DNA of 64,000 nucleotides, taken from assembly GCA_019638385.1 (NCBI GenBank), contig JAHBTW010000003.1:1-64000 (forward strand). The letters run 5' to 3'. Source of the stretch: Saprospiraceae bacterium (GTDB lineage Bacteria; Bacteroidota; Bacteroidia; Chitinophagales; Saprospiraceae). Shown here piece by piece: positions 26,468 to 37,400 of the stretch; the stretch's first letter is position 1, and each line of letters begins with the position of its first letter. The notes beneath the pieces are model-generated. The model worked only from the letters and a program-made list of their open reading frames with translations, did not search any database and had not been told where the DNA came from. The translations under genes and the position numbers were made by a program.

Positions 26468-27682
26468 ATGAAAAAAAGCCTCTACTTACTCCCCGCGCTC
26501 ATTTTTAGCTTAGGTGTTTTGCCGCTCTCAGCTCAGGAAGTTCGCGTGAATGAAAAAGGAGAAAAGATCATTGTGTACCCCGACGGCACTTGGCAGTATT
26601 TCACCATTTTCGGTGGATCAAAAGATGTGCTGTTCGACAAACAGGATGCCAAAGTAAATGATCCTGAACCGGACTTTGGCGTGCAATACCCTGTTTTTCA
26701 GGGCGAAATTGCTCCGTTAGACCTCGCTTTCTCTATCCCGGAAGAGTATGCCCGCCGCATTGCCATTCGCAAAGCCCAACTCGCCGCTGAAGCCAAAATG
26801 GTGGCCGATAAACGAGCGGTGGAAGCCCAGGCCCAGCGGCAAAAGTTAGAAGAGGAGATGAAGTCGCTGCAAGCAGATGAAAAAACCGATTCGGATGCCT
26901 TGCGCCGGCTCGTTTTCCGGCTGAATGCTGCCCGGAAAACGGAGAATGAATCGCAAATGGAGTTAATGCAGGCCGATAAAGCCGTTGCGTCGGCAGAGGT
27001 GCTCACCCAAAAGGGCGTGTACCTCAAACAACTTCGCGCCGCTACCCGCAAAGAGTCTAAGCTACAGCGCAGCGCATCGGCTACTACGGTTTTGCAATCG
27101 TCCGACTTTATCGCAGGTCTCGCTTTTGCCGACAATGCCTTTATGCTGCCGGAAGAAACCCTGGAAAATTTGCGCGCCGCGCCCACACCGGGATGCCGAT
27201 TGGCTTATGAAGGCATGGACAAAGACATGAATCAGTTTCGGCGCGACGTACAGAAGCAAACGCTCTTTACGCATACCGATGAGCGGCTGCGCCTCTTCCT
27301 CAAAGACAAAGAATACCTCCGCTGCGAAGGATACACCACATCCATCGGAGGCTATCGCTTCATCACCCTGCAATTTACGTTCGCCTATCCCAATGCGCGC
27401 GAAGCTTATGGGTTCATAGAAAAAGGCAGTATCCTCACCGTCAAGCTGCTGGACGGCTCCTTCGTCAATCTCCGCTCCGGCAAAATGGACAAAGGCAGCT
27501 ACGACACCATCACCAACCTGCTCACTTACAGCGTACACTATCCCATTGACCGTACTCAAATGAGCCTGTTGCGCAACAGCGAAGTGGACAGCGTGCTGGT
27601 ATTCTGGAGCAGCGGATACGAGGAGTATGAGGTATTTGAAGTGGACTTTTTTATCAATCAATTAGCCTGTTTGGAAAAATGA
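26468..27682 (+). CDS. Secreted coiled-coil protein of unknown function
   Basis: 404 residues from MKKSLYLLPALIFSLGVLPL (signal peptide). After EVRVNEKGEKIIVYPDGTWQYF, an SH3-like strand pair often seen at the N-terminus of Bacteroidota envelope proteins, residues about 95-200 form an Ala/Glu/Lys/Gln-rich coiled coil. The C-terminal domain (residues about 230-400) contains IGGYRFITLQFTFAYPNAREAYGFIEKGS and two Cys. I do not recognise a family for that domain. It overlaps miaE by four bases, so they are co-expressed. A TAAATTTG (26429-26436) upstream could be a -7 element but lacks a clear -33 box. Confidence 0.75.
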   Translation: MKKSLYLLPALIFSLGVLPLSAQEVRVNEKGEKIIVYPDGTWQYFTIFGGSKDVLFDKQDAKVNDPEPDFGVQYPVFQGEIAPLDLAFSIPEEYARRIAIRKAQLAAEAKMVADKRAVEAQAQRQKLEEEMKSLQADEKTDSDALRRLVFRLNAARKTENESQMELMQADKAVASAEVLTQKGVYLKQLRAATRKESKLQRSASATTVLQSSDFIAGLAFADNAFMLPEETLENLRAAPTPGCRLAYEGMDKDMNQFRRDVQKQTLFTHTDERLRLFLKDKEYLRCEGYTTSIGGYRFITLQFTFAYPNAREAYGFIEKGSILTVKLLDGSFVNLRSGKMDKGSYDTITNLLTYSVHYPIDRTQMSLLRNSEVDSVLVFWSSGYEEYEVFEVDFFINQLACLEK

Positions 27683-28311
27683 CCGATACTGAATTATTGA
27701 CCCAAGAACAAGACCTCCGCGGCGTGCAAATGTTGGGGCTGCAATTACCTACCGACCCCCGTTGGGTCAATCTCGCAGAAATGGACCTGGAAGAAATCCT
27801 GACCGATCACGCCTATTGCGAACAGAAAGCCGCTACCGCCTGCATCTCGCTTATACAACAATACCCCGACAAGACAGAAATGGTGAAAAGTATTGCACCC
27901 ATTGTCACGGAAGAATGGGGGCATTTTCGGGCCGTACTGGCGGAAATGGAGAAACGCGGGCTGCAATTGGGCCGGCAACGCAAAGACGAATATGTAAATG
28001 AATTGCTCAAATTTCAGAAAAAAGGCGGTAGCCGCGAGGATGCGCTGTTGGAGAAACTACTCGTGTGCGCCCTCATAGAAGCGCGCAGTTGCGAGCGATT
28101 CCGCCTCTTGTCGCTCTATATCAGCGACCCGGCCCTGCGCGATTTTTACCACCGCTTCATGGTGTCTGAAGCCGGGCACTACCGGCTGTTCATAGATTTG
28201 GCGAAAGCCTATTCCGGCGAAGAAAAAGTAAAATCCCGCTGGCAGGAATACCTCGCCCGTGAAGCCGAAATCATGCAGGAATTAGAGCTGCGGGGAGATC
28301 GGATGCATTAA
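27679..28311 (+). CDS. miaE: tRNA 2-methylthio-N6-isopentenyladenosine hydroxylase
   Basis: 210 residues, a ferritin-like four-helix diiron protein. Iron ligands are visible as DHAYCEQKAA, TEEWGHFRAVL (ExxH), IEARSCERF and SEAGHYRLF (ExxH). It hydroxylates the isopentenyl group of ms2i6A at tRNA position 37. It is translationally coupled (ATGA) to the preceding secreted protein, a pairing I cannot explain functionally. Confidence 0.9.
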   Translation: MTDTELLTQEQDLRGVQMLGLQLPTDPRWVNLAEMDLEEILTDHAYCEQKAATACISLIQQYPDKTEMVKSIAPIVTEEWGHFRAVLAEMEKRGLQLGRQRKDEYVNELLKFQKKGGSREDALLEKLLVCALIEARSCERFRLLSLYISDPALRDFYHRFMVSEAGHYRLFIDLAKAYSGEEKVKSRWQEYLAREAEIMQELELRGDRMH

Positions 28312-28316
28312 TAGCT

Positions 28317-28340
28317 TCGACCACGCAGGGCGTGGTTCGA
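28317..28340. terminator. Hairpin between convergent miaE and lipoprotein genes
   Basis: ACCACGC (28320-28326) and GCGTGGT (28330-28336) form a perfect 7-base stem with an AGG loop. TTCG/CGA on the flanks extends it with an offset. There is no long T-run, so it may be a repeat rather than a strong terminator. Confidence 0.4.
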
Positions 28341-28387
28341 GCTTCATCGCGCAGGACTCGCAGCTTTCCAAGTTCCAACCCAAGCCA

Positions 28388-29881
28388 TCAATTGATCTTC
28401 ACAAACTGGAAATCCTGGAATTGCAGCATGTTGAGATATTTGTTCTCAAACTGCCGGAACAAAGGAATTTCCCGGTTGGCTGAGCCGCTCACGGGCAAGC
28501 CCTTCACCTCAAATCGGGTGTGAAGGCCCTGATTAGGATCTTCCCGCAGGGAGTATTGAAAACGGGTGCCGTATTTTTTCAGCATCCGGCAGAAGTAGAG
28601 CGTAGCATCATATCCAAGATAAGATTCCTCCGCCGGTATGGCCCCGAAGCGTTGGAAATAATTGCGTTGGAAATCCTGCACCGGCCATTGTTCCCGGTCA
28701 ACGTGATGACTGGCCGTGAGGTGTAGCCGGAGGTTTTGGTAAAGCGCATAATCAATCCGCTCGTATTCTATCCACTGCGGCATACCGTAAACAGTGAATT
28801 CCGAATAGCCGGCAAGCGCGGTAGATAGCTGCTGCAACAGCGCATTGATGAAGCTCTCGCTCGACCAGGACGGTACGATAATGGCCAACGTATCTTTGTT
28901 TTGAATGAGCGGTTGTACGTTGATGCGAAAATTGCCGGCATCGCCCTCGTCGGCAATGACAAATTCGCGGAGCGAGGTCGTGTCGCGCGAAAAAGAAGCC
29001 GCCTGCATCCGCTTATGGGCATCCTGAAAATATTTCAGCCGTTCCAATTCCACATCTCTGCCCCGGCACACCAATACGATTTGATCGGGGCGGTAGTTTT
29101 TTCTCGCACTTTCCAGTATTGCTTCGCAATGTGTTTGTATAGAGGGGTTTACCTGAATGTAATTCGGGTTGTTGTCCGTCAGGTTTTCGCCGGAAAAATA
29201 GGGCGATACCAGAACGGAGCCTTTCTGTTTGGCAAATTCGGCGGCCAGCCGCACGTTCTCCCGGCGGTACGGCCCAATGATAAGGTGGGCGTTGGCCAGG
29301 TCGGTATTGCGGCGAATCAGATCAGACATGCCGGCTTCGGTAGCTTTTGTATCCAATACGGAAACATTGAGTTGCACGCCTTCCGCTTTCAATTCGTCCA
29401 ACGCAATCTTGGCGCCGGAGTAAAAATTCAAGGCCCAGTAGGAATTGGTCGGAATTTGGCCTCCGGCACTGTACCGATCGGTTTGGAACGGCAGGGCCAA
29501 CACCACATTATAAGATTCCAGGAATTTGGAACCGGTGTTCGGATCGGTTGCCAACGGCTCGGAAACGCCGGTGTTTCCGGGTTCAAAAAATACCCCTGTG
29601 GAGGTTATCGGAGGGTAAGTACTCATGGGCACATCCTTCCAGACGACGGTGTCCATCTTTGCGGTGGGGGCTGTATTAATGATCACATAAGTACCGGTTT
29701 CTGGGTCAAAAACCCGTCGGCCCTGAATAGGATCGAGTACCTCTTTGTCCTTGCGGGAATCGGAGGGCTGTACCTTTGTGAAAAGATCACAGGAAGAGAG
29801 AAACAGAGCCAATGGCAGGAAGAACAACAAAAGGTTGTTACTCCCACTCAATGGTTGACGGCGGCTTGGTACTGATATCAT
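28388..29881 (-). CDS. Periplasmic-binding-protein-like lipoprotein
   Basis: 497 residues with lipobox LFLSSC (Cys31). After a linker, residues about 130-450 form a type I periplasmic-binding fold with [20 protein letters not shown], then [20 protein letters not shown], then [15 protein letters not shown]. This is the LppC/LivK-like style found next to or upstream of Bacteroidota envelope genes. No ABC transporter genes accompany it, so it may be a regulator of cell-wall synthesis (LpoA-like) rather than a transporter component; this is inference. The chosen ATG overlaps the 3' end of guaA by 44 bases. A TTG near 29828 would avoid this but would shorten the signal peptide. Confidence 0.78.
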   Translation of the reverse strand: MISVPSRRQPLSGSNNLLLFFLPLALFLSSCDLFTKVQPSDSRKDKEVLDPIQGRRVFDPETGTYVIINTAPTAKMDTVVWKDVPMSTYPPITSTGVFFEPGNTGVSEPLATDPNTGSKFLESYNVVLALPFQTDRYSAGGQIPTNSYWALNFYSGAKIALDELKAEGVQLNVSVLDTKATEAGMSDLIRRNTDLANAHLIIGPYRRENVRLAAEFAKQKGSVLVSPYFSGENLTDNNPNYIQVNPSIQTHCEAILESARKNYRPDQIVLVCRGRDVELERLKYFQDAHKRMQAASFSRDTTSLREFVIADEGDAGNFRINVQPLIQNKDTLAIIVPSWSSESFINALLQQLSTALAGYSEFTVYGMPQWIEYERIDYALYQNLRLHLTASHHVDREQWPVQDFQRNYFQRFGAIPAEESYLGYDATLYFCRMLKKYGTRFQYSLREDPNQGLHTRFEVKGLPVSGSANREIPLFRQFENKYLNMLQFQDFQFVKIN

Positions 29882-31379
29882 ACACTACGCGATTTATGCC
29901 TTTTACATTATTAATAATTTCACTGGACACAGCGGCGAGGAAATCGTGCGGGAGCCTGCTCCACTCGGCGGTCATGCCGTCGGAACTGTTCACTGCGCGC
30001 AGGGCTACAGCCTGCTCGTAGGTGCGCTCATCGCCCATAACGCCTACCGAGTGTATCGGAAGCAGGATGACGCCCGCCTGCCACACTTTATCGTAGAGGC
30101 CCTGTTTTTTGAGCTGCCCCGTGAAGATGGCATCGGCTTCCTGAAGCAATGCCACGCGTTCGGGCGTCACATCGCCGAGTATGCGGATGCCGAGGCCGGG
30201 GCCTGGAAACGGATGCCGGTTGAGAATGGCAGCCGGCACGCCCAACTCTTTGCCCACCCGACGCACTTCATCTTTGAAGAGCATGCGCAGCGGCTCCACT
30301 ATTTTGAGTTTCAGCTTATCGGGCAGGCCGCCCACGTTGTGGTGCGATTTTATGGTAACCGAAGGACCGTGCACCGATACGGATTCAATGACGTCGGGGT
30401 AGATGGTGCCCTGACCGAGCCATTGTACCTTTTCGATTTTGCGGGCCTCCTCCTCAAATACTTCTATAAATACCCTGCCGATGATTTTGCGTTTTTCTTC
30501 CGGTTCTCGCACGCCGTGAAGCGCATCCCAAAAGCGTTGGCGCGCATCAATGCCGATGACCCGAAGGCCCATGCTTTTATAGGATTCCAACACTTCTTCA
30601 AATTCGTTTTTGCGCAGCAGCCCGTTGTCCACAAAAAAGCAGATCAGGGCATCGCCGATGGCGCGGTGCAGCAACTCGGCCGCCACCGTAGAATCTACGC
30701 CGCCGGAAAGCCCCATAAGCACATGTTCTTCGCCGATTTTGTTGCGCAATTCCTCTACCGTATGTTCTACAAAATGCGCCGGCGTCCAGTCGCCCCGGCA
30801 GCCGGCAATGTCGTAGAGGAAATTTTTGAGCAGTGCGCCGCCGTTGAGGCTGTGCGTCACCTCCGGATGGAACTGAATGCAATACACCGGAGCCGCAAAC
30901 GCACCTTCTTTAGAGCGAAAAGCGGCTACATCCACGCTCTCGGTAGAAGCCAGCAAGTCAAACTGCTCCGGGATGCGCGTGATGGTATCGCCGTGCGACA
31001 TCCACACCTGATCGCCTTGTGGAATATCTTTCAGAAAAGCATCCTCGCGGTAGAAGCGGTTGAGATGCGCTTTGCCGTATTCTCGTTTGAGGGAGCGCTG
31101 TACCTCGCCTCCGTAATACTGCGCGATGTATTGCGCACCGTAGCAAACGCCTAATACGGGGGTTTTTCCAACTACTTGCGAGATATCTATTTGCAGCGCA
31201 TTTTCATCGGTAACAGAAAAAGGACTGCCGGAGAGGATCACGCCCTTTACGGAATCATCAATGGCCGGAAAGCGGTTGAAGGGGAATATTTCACAAAAAA
31301 TATTGAGTTCTCTCACTCGTCTCGCAATGAGTTGAGTGTATTGAGACCCGAAATCCAAGATTAGTATCTTTTCGCTCAT
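29838..31379 (-). CDS. guaA: GMP synthase (glutamine-hydrolysing)
   Basis: 513 residues. It has a class I glutamine amidotransferase domain with the nucleophile in [17 protein letters not shown] and the partner [10 protein letters not shown], then an ATP-pyrophosphatase domain with the P-loop [15 protein letters not shown] and the C-terminal dimerisation domain ending STIEWE. It converts XMP to GMP. Length and motifs are complete. It is followed, overlapping, by the binding-protein-like lipoprotein. Confidence 0.97.
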   Translation of the reverse strand: MSEKILILDFGSQYTQLIARRVRELNIFCEIFPFNRFPAIDDSVKGVILSGSPFSVTDENALQIDISQVVGKTPVLGVCYGAQYIAQYYGGEVQRSLKREYGKAHLNRFYREDAFLKDIPQGDQVWMSHGDTITRIPEQFDLLASTESVDVAAFRSKEGAFAAPVYCIQFHPEVTHSLNGGALLKNFLYDIAGCRGDWTPAHFVEHTVEELRNKIGEEHVLMGLSGGVDSTVAAELLHRAIGDALICFFVDNGLLRKNEFEEVLESYKSMGLRVIGIDARQRFWDALHGVREPEEKRKIIGRVFIEVFEEEARKIEKVQWLGQGTIYPDVIESVSVHGPSVTIKSHHNVGGLPDKLKLKIVEPLRMLFKDEVRRVGKELGVPAAILNRHPFPGPGLGIRILGDVTPERVALLQEADAIFTGQLKKQGLYDKVWQAGVILLPIHSVGVMGDERTYEQAVALRAVNSSDGMTAEWSRLPHDFLAAVSSEIINNVKGINRVVYDISTKPPSTIEWE

Positions 31380-31425
31380 AGGCGCAAAGATATACAGAAG
31401 TTTGAAGTTTCCTATGCAGTGAGCA

Positions 31426-31489
31426 GTAGGCAGTAGGCAGTGTGCGGTAAGCAGAGTGCCCGCCTACCGCCACACTGCCTACCGCCTAC
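31426..31489. repeat. Long inverted repeat of GTAGGC units
   Basis: 31426-31450 (GTAGGCAGTAGGCAGTGTGC...) pairs with 31464-31489 (...CACACTGCCTACCGCCTAC), with a few mismatches. It lies between the 3' end of the giant adhesin gene and the start of guaA, both on the minus strand. It may terminate adhesin transcription. The same GTAGGCAGTAGGCGGT word recurs at 43529-43544. Confidence 0.6.
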
Positions 31490-31498
31490 CGCATCGCA

Positions 31499-34400
31499 TC
31501 ACTTCAGTATCGTAATATCGCCCCGGATAATTTCTCCTTCGGCGACGTTCAACCTCAAAATGTAGTAATACGTGCCTTGCGGCAGGTCCTGTCCGCTCTG
31601 GTTGGTCCCCCTCCAATTGTTGAGGTAGGGGCTTGCCCTGAACACGATATCGTTCCAGCGGTTGAAAATAATCAGTTCGTGGTTCGGGTACAAATCGGGC
31701 GTATTGAGCAACTGATCGAAGATGAGTTCGTCGTTCAGCCCGTCGCCGTTGGGCGTGATGGCATTGGGTTGGTTATACTCGATAACTGTTTGCTCAATAT
31801 TGATCTGTATAAACGCCGTATCGCAGAGGCCGGGGCACTCCGCGTTGCAAATCTCATACCTGATCTGATCCTGTCCGAAAACACCAGGCGCTACACTGTA
31901 CCGCAGAATGCCGTCCAATAAGGTATCTACCCGACCCAATGTGGGGCCGCTGATGATGGAGACGGAAAAGGCAGTGGCGCCGAACAGCATGTCGTTAGCC
32001 AGTATATTGGCAGTGGCTGTGAATTCGCCCGTAGGAATATTGATCAGGTCGTTGCCCGCCTGGGGCGCAGCCTGCACCGTCACGGTGAGGGTGTCGGCAC
32101 TGTAATTCAGGCATTGCGCGGTGGAGAGCGTCCATATTACGGTGTTGGCCCCCGATTGTAGGTTGTTGGCTTCGGTTTGGCCGGTGGTCGGCGAACTGAA
32201 AGTAACGCTGCCGGGGCTGCTCCAAAGGCCCGTGGCGCCGGCCGGCAGGTTGGCGGAGAGCATAATCGGCTCGCCGGCACATGCCTGGAAATTTTCGCCG
32301 GCAAAAGCGTCCTCCAATGTGTTTATCACCGTCACGATGACGGTTGCAGTGTCGCGGCAGCCGGTTTGAGTGTCGGTCACAATGAGTTGATAAGTACCCG
32401 CCGTGTTGACGATCGGCATAGCAATTGTAGTGCCGTTGATGGGGCCGCCACCGGCAATAGCGCTCCAAAGGAAGGTGACGCCGCCTGCCGGAGTGGAGGC
32501 AGAGCCGTCCAAGGTGGCGTTCGTGCCGTTGCAGTTAATATTCTGATCGGCGCCCGCATTGGCCACGGGCGGCGCAACATTGGCGGTAACGGTGACGGTA
32601 TCTCTCCCTTCACAGCCGTTGGCCTCGTCACGGATGACCAATTCATAACGCCCGGCAGCCGAAACGTTCACTTGCAGCGGGTTGCCGGTGGGGGATATGG
32701 CCCCCCCGTCGAGACTGTTCCAAGTAGCTGTGATGCCGGCGCCGGTGGTGGAACCGTCTGCATTGAGCGATACGATCGTGATGTTGCAATTGATGGGGTC
32801 GGGGGAGGCAATGGTCGCTACCGGATTGCTGATGTTCTGAGTGATCGTTACAGTTTGGCGACTGACGCAGCCGTTGGCCTCGTCGGTAACGACCAATTCA
32901 TAAACGCCGGGCGTATTCACGGTAACTTGCAAGGGTGTGATCACTACGGGCGGCGAACCGAGCGCTATGGCGTTCCATTCGTAGCTGAAATCCGGCCCCG
33001 AAGAAGAGCCGTTTCCGTTGAGAGGAACGACCGAGGTAATGCAATTGATTTGAGTGCCCTGAGGACTGTTTATCACTACGGTGGGAAGGTCGGTATCCAA
33101 ATCTACTACGACTTCATTGATGCCCACACAACCGTTATCCGGGTTGGTAACCTGAACGGTGTAAATCCCCGGCTGATCTACCGTGATGGACAGGCTGTCG
33201 GGGGCAATGGATACAAAGTTACCGGTCGGACCTGTAATAGACCATTCGATGATGAGGTCCGGGCTGAAAGGAGTGATGCCTATTTCAGCGGTCACTTCTG
33301 TGTTGTCGCAGGTAATGAACAACTCTATGGATTGGGTCAGGACGGACACCATAGGCTGCACTCCGTTGAGGATGAGCACGGTGGTGTCGGTGGCGGTACA
33401 GCCGTTTTCGGTATTGATTACCTGCAAAATATAGACGCCCGGCGTAGTTACGATGTGTGCATCGGTACCCGGCGCTATGAGGGTGTCCAGATTGGTGCGG
33501 TACCAGTTGTAAACGATTGGGTCGCCGGTAGAGGACCCGGTAGATTCCAATTTGAAACTTGGGTCGGTGCAGGTGAGCGTGTCATCAGGGCTGGAAACGG
33601 CCGTCGGCAGGTCGCGGTCCACAATCACCACTACCGTATCAGATGCAGTACAGAGGCTGGCGGTATTGGTTGCTATGAGGATGTACAGGCCGGTGGTTTC
33701 CGTTTGCGGCGTTTGGCTGGTCTCGGTGCCGGCAACGAGTTGCCCGCCGGCTAATGCCTGCCATTCAAAGGTGAAATCACCGCCGGAGCTTATTTGTCCC
33801 GGCAAGGTCAACTCATCGGTTGTGCAGTCCAATCGCATGGTGTCGGGTTCGATGCTCACGGTAGGCGCATCAATATCTAAAACGACTTCCACCGTATCAA
33901 CGCCCACACAACCGGTGACCGGATCAATGACCCGAACCGCATAAAAGCCGGGTTCGTCCACCGTAATGGTGAGGCTATCCGCAGCAATGGAGACAAAATT
34001 GCCGTTCGGGCCGGCAATTCCCCACTCAATGGTATAATCGGGATTGGCGGGAGTGATTTCGATGAGTGCAGTAACTTCTCCATCTACACAGTTGAGCACC
34101 AAGTCTTCGGCTGGTGTCAGAAGGGATATCTGCGGAGGCGTATCTTCAATTGTAATGATCGTGGTATCCGTGGCCGAGCAGGTGGTAGTGGTATCAATCA
34201 CTTCCAAAATATAGACGCCGGCCTCGTTTGCCACAACCGAATCTACATCAGCCGCTAGGAGATTGCCGAGGCTGTTCAAATACCAGTTATAGACGATATT
34301 GCTACCGATAGCAGAACCTGACGACCGCAACACATAGCTGGAATCTATACAGGTTAGCGTATAATCCTGACTGGATACTGCAACGGGCGGATCGCGCTCC

Positions 34401-37400
34401 ACAATGACCGTCACGGAATCGGATGTTGAACACATGTTGTCAGGATTAACAACGGTCAGTACATATCTTGCAGAAGTTTCCGTCTGCGGCGTTAAACTGG
34501 TTTCTGTACCCGGATTTAACATCCCACCGATAGACGAGGTCCAGGTAAAGGTGAAATTGCCGGCGAAAGTTACTTCGCCTGGAATGGTAACCGGACCTTG
34601 AGTAGAACAATTCACTCTTATCTCATCCGGCACAATAACCGCTACGGGTACCTCGTCGTTGAAACTCACCTGCAAGCTGTCGGTTGTCGAGCAGCCGTTT
34701 ACCTGATCGGTGACCCTGAATACATAAATCCCCGGATCGCTGATCGTTACGGTATCTGTACTGGCAATTACGCCTCCACCCGGACCGATCCAGGCGAATG
34801 AAACAGCATTTATGCTGCCGCCGGCGCCGCTGCCATCTAATAAAATCCCGTTGCCGTCACAACCAATTTCCCGGTCGGCGCCGGCAAATGCTGTCGGCGA
34901 AATGGAGTCGGCCTCCACGGTGACCGTCGCTTCTCCGATACAACCGGTAAAGGGATCGGCGGCGCGCATGATATATGTACCCGGCGCAAGCACTACCGGT
35001 GAGAGCGACGAGTCGCCCAGAATATTGCTGTTATTGCCATCGGCGGCTACCCACCAAACAACCACTCCCGGCACATTTCCAGTCACAATAGAACCCGAAA
35101 GGGGGATGGAGTCAAGGAGGCAGCTCCAATCCAAGGGCGGCACAATGCCCAGGGTGGGCGCGCTCAAATTGACGAATACTTCAATCGAATCCGTTGAAAT
35201 ACAACCGGTCAGCGTATTTTCTACTTCTACGGTGTAGAAGCCGGGCGCCGTAGCCGTGAAGAAGTTCACATCAGTAGCTACCTGAGCGCCGCCGAAAAAC
35301 CAGCGGTTGGCAATTCCGGCGCCGGAGGAAACCGTTGCGCTGAGGGTGATCGAGGCGGAGTCGCAGGTCAGCGTGTCCGGTTGGTTGAAAATGAGTTCGG
35401 GGAGCACGGCATTATCGATTACCGTTACCGTGTCGGTCGCCACGCAATTGGTGAATTGGTCCACTACCCGCATCAGGTAGGTTCCAGGTACTGAAGTGCG
35501 CGCATTGAGGCTGGTTTCCGTGTTGGGCACGATAGCGCCGCCGTCTAAGGGCGTCCAAAGAACGGAAAATGAAGTTGAGTTGCTCACCGTGCCCTGAAAA
35601 GTGACTTCCGAATCAATGCAGGTGATTTCGAGATCTGCGCCTGCATCTATCATGGGCAATTCGCCGGTAAGGCTTACGGTAACCGTATCCCGATGTTCGC
35701 AGCCGTTGATCTGATCGGTAACGATCAGAATATACACGCCGGGGTCACCGGTTTCATAGGTGGCAATATTTGATAACACAGCAGTGGTGGGGCTTTCCCA
35801 TCGAAAGTCTAAGGCATTCACACCGAAGGAAGCGGAGCCGTCTAAGGTCAGGGTCGCATCGCAACCGATTACGGCGTCGCTGCCGGCCACTGCGGTGGGA
35901 AGTACGGCGCCGTCGTTCACGGTCACGGTATCTGTGGCAACGCAGCCGGTAGAAGTGTATTGGACTTGGAGCACATACGTTCCCACGCCGATGACGCGGG
36001 GCGAGATCAGGTTCTCATCTCCGGCCAGAATGGCGCCGCCGCTGAGCGCTGTCCAGGTGTAAGCCAACGTATCGCCGGTACTGCTAAGGCTGCCGTCTAA
36101 GGTTACTGTATCAGAAAGGCAGGTAGTGAGTTGAATCGCTCCGGCATCGGCAGTCGGCAGATCGGGTTGGAATATCTCCACCGTATCGCGCACGGTGCAT
36201 TCCGACACGGTATTAGTAACCGAGAAGATGTAGAAACCCGGACTGGCAGCCAGCCCTAATTCTGTGTCGCCTGCTCCACTGACTTCCCCATTGAGGGTTG
36301 TCCATTGATAGGTATAATCCGGTCCTTCGGTACCCTGCCCTTGTATGGAAGCAATGGGCGTGCCGTCACAGGGGAAGAAGAAATCAGGTCCTGCATCGGC
36401 GGTGGGGGCATCCAATGACAAGGGGATGAAAAAAGTGTCAATGCGCGTGATGGACGGCACCTGGCCGAGGTCGTAAATAGTAACGATGATGGGGCCTTCG
36501 CCGAGATTGCGGGCCTCAAGCGGGGTAAACTGCGGCGGAACTGATTGCCAAATTGTACCGTAGGGCGGCCTGCCTCCGGTGACGACTATTTCAATTGAGC
36601 CGTCATTAGCGCCGGGGCAGCTTACCGGTGTGATAAGCGCCTCCACCAAAATGAGTTTATCGGCCACGCACACCCTTCCGTTGCGCCATACTAAGCTACC
36701 CACGCCTTGGGTGGTTAGCACGGTGGGGCGCGGTTCTCGTATGATTTCAATATTATGACAAGCGCCGCCGGCTTCTCCGTTGGCGATAAAACACAGTTCA
36801 AACAGTACCGTACTATCCGGCAGCATACTGCCGGCAAAGTTGGTCCAGGTGAAAACGATGGAGCCGAGGCCTGCCTGCGTAACGTTAAAGGAGGAGGCGT
36901 TCAGGCCAGGCAGCGTTGCCAGGTTGCCGAAACCGATGTATTCCAACTCGTTGGGGTTGAAACTCACTTCAAATCGCGCCTCGGTGATGTTGTCAAAGCT
37001 GGCCACTTTAAACGGTACACAAATTGTATCGAAATAAAAAGTATTCGCATTGCCCACGCTTAGGAAAAATCCTTCGGGGAACAGAGAACACACCTCTCCG
37101 TCAGTGCTTGAAATGCCTACGTTATTGCCGTTGGAAAACGAAGTAACCGCCTCGCGGGTGACCGGAACGTCGGAGACGCTTACCAACTCGCAATCGCCGG
37201 GATCGCCGATGACGGTGAAACATACGCGGAACAGGATGGTGCCGTCTGGTCGGGTTTGAGCCATGGCCGGGTTCCAGGAAAAAGTCAGCGTACCGGAAGC
37301 CGCGCCGGCCGGGTTGAAATTGATGAGCGGGCTGAGCGGAGGCATCACGTTTTGCAGAGAGGTGGCGATGTTGTATTGCAAGTGTGCAGGGTCCCAACTC

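Noticed and set aside
29946..31154. 402-residue open frame on the plus strand
   Set aside because: It is the mirror of guaA, whose motifs are complete.
32177..33754. 525-residue open frame on the plus strand
   Set aside because: It is antisense to the repeat region of the giant adhesin; the repetitive coding sequence keeps the opposite frame open.
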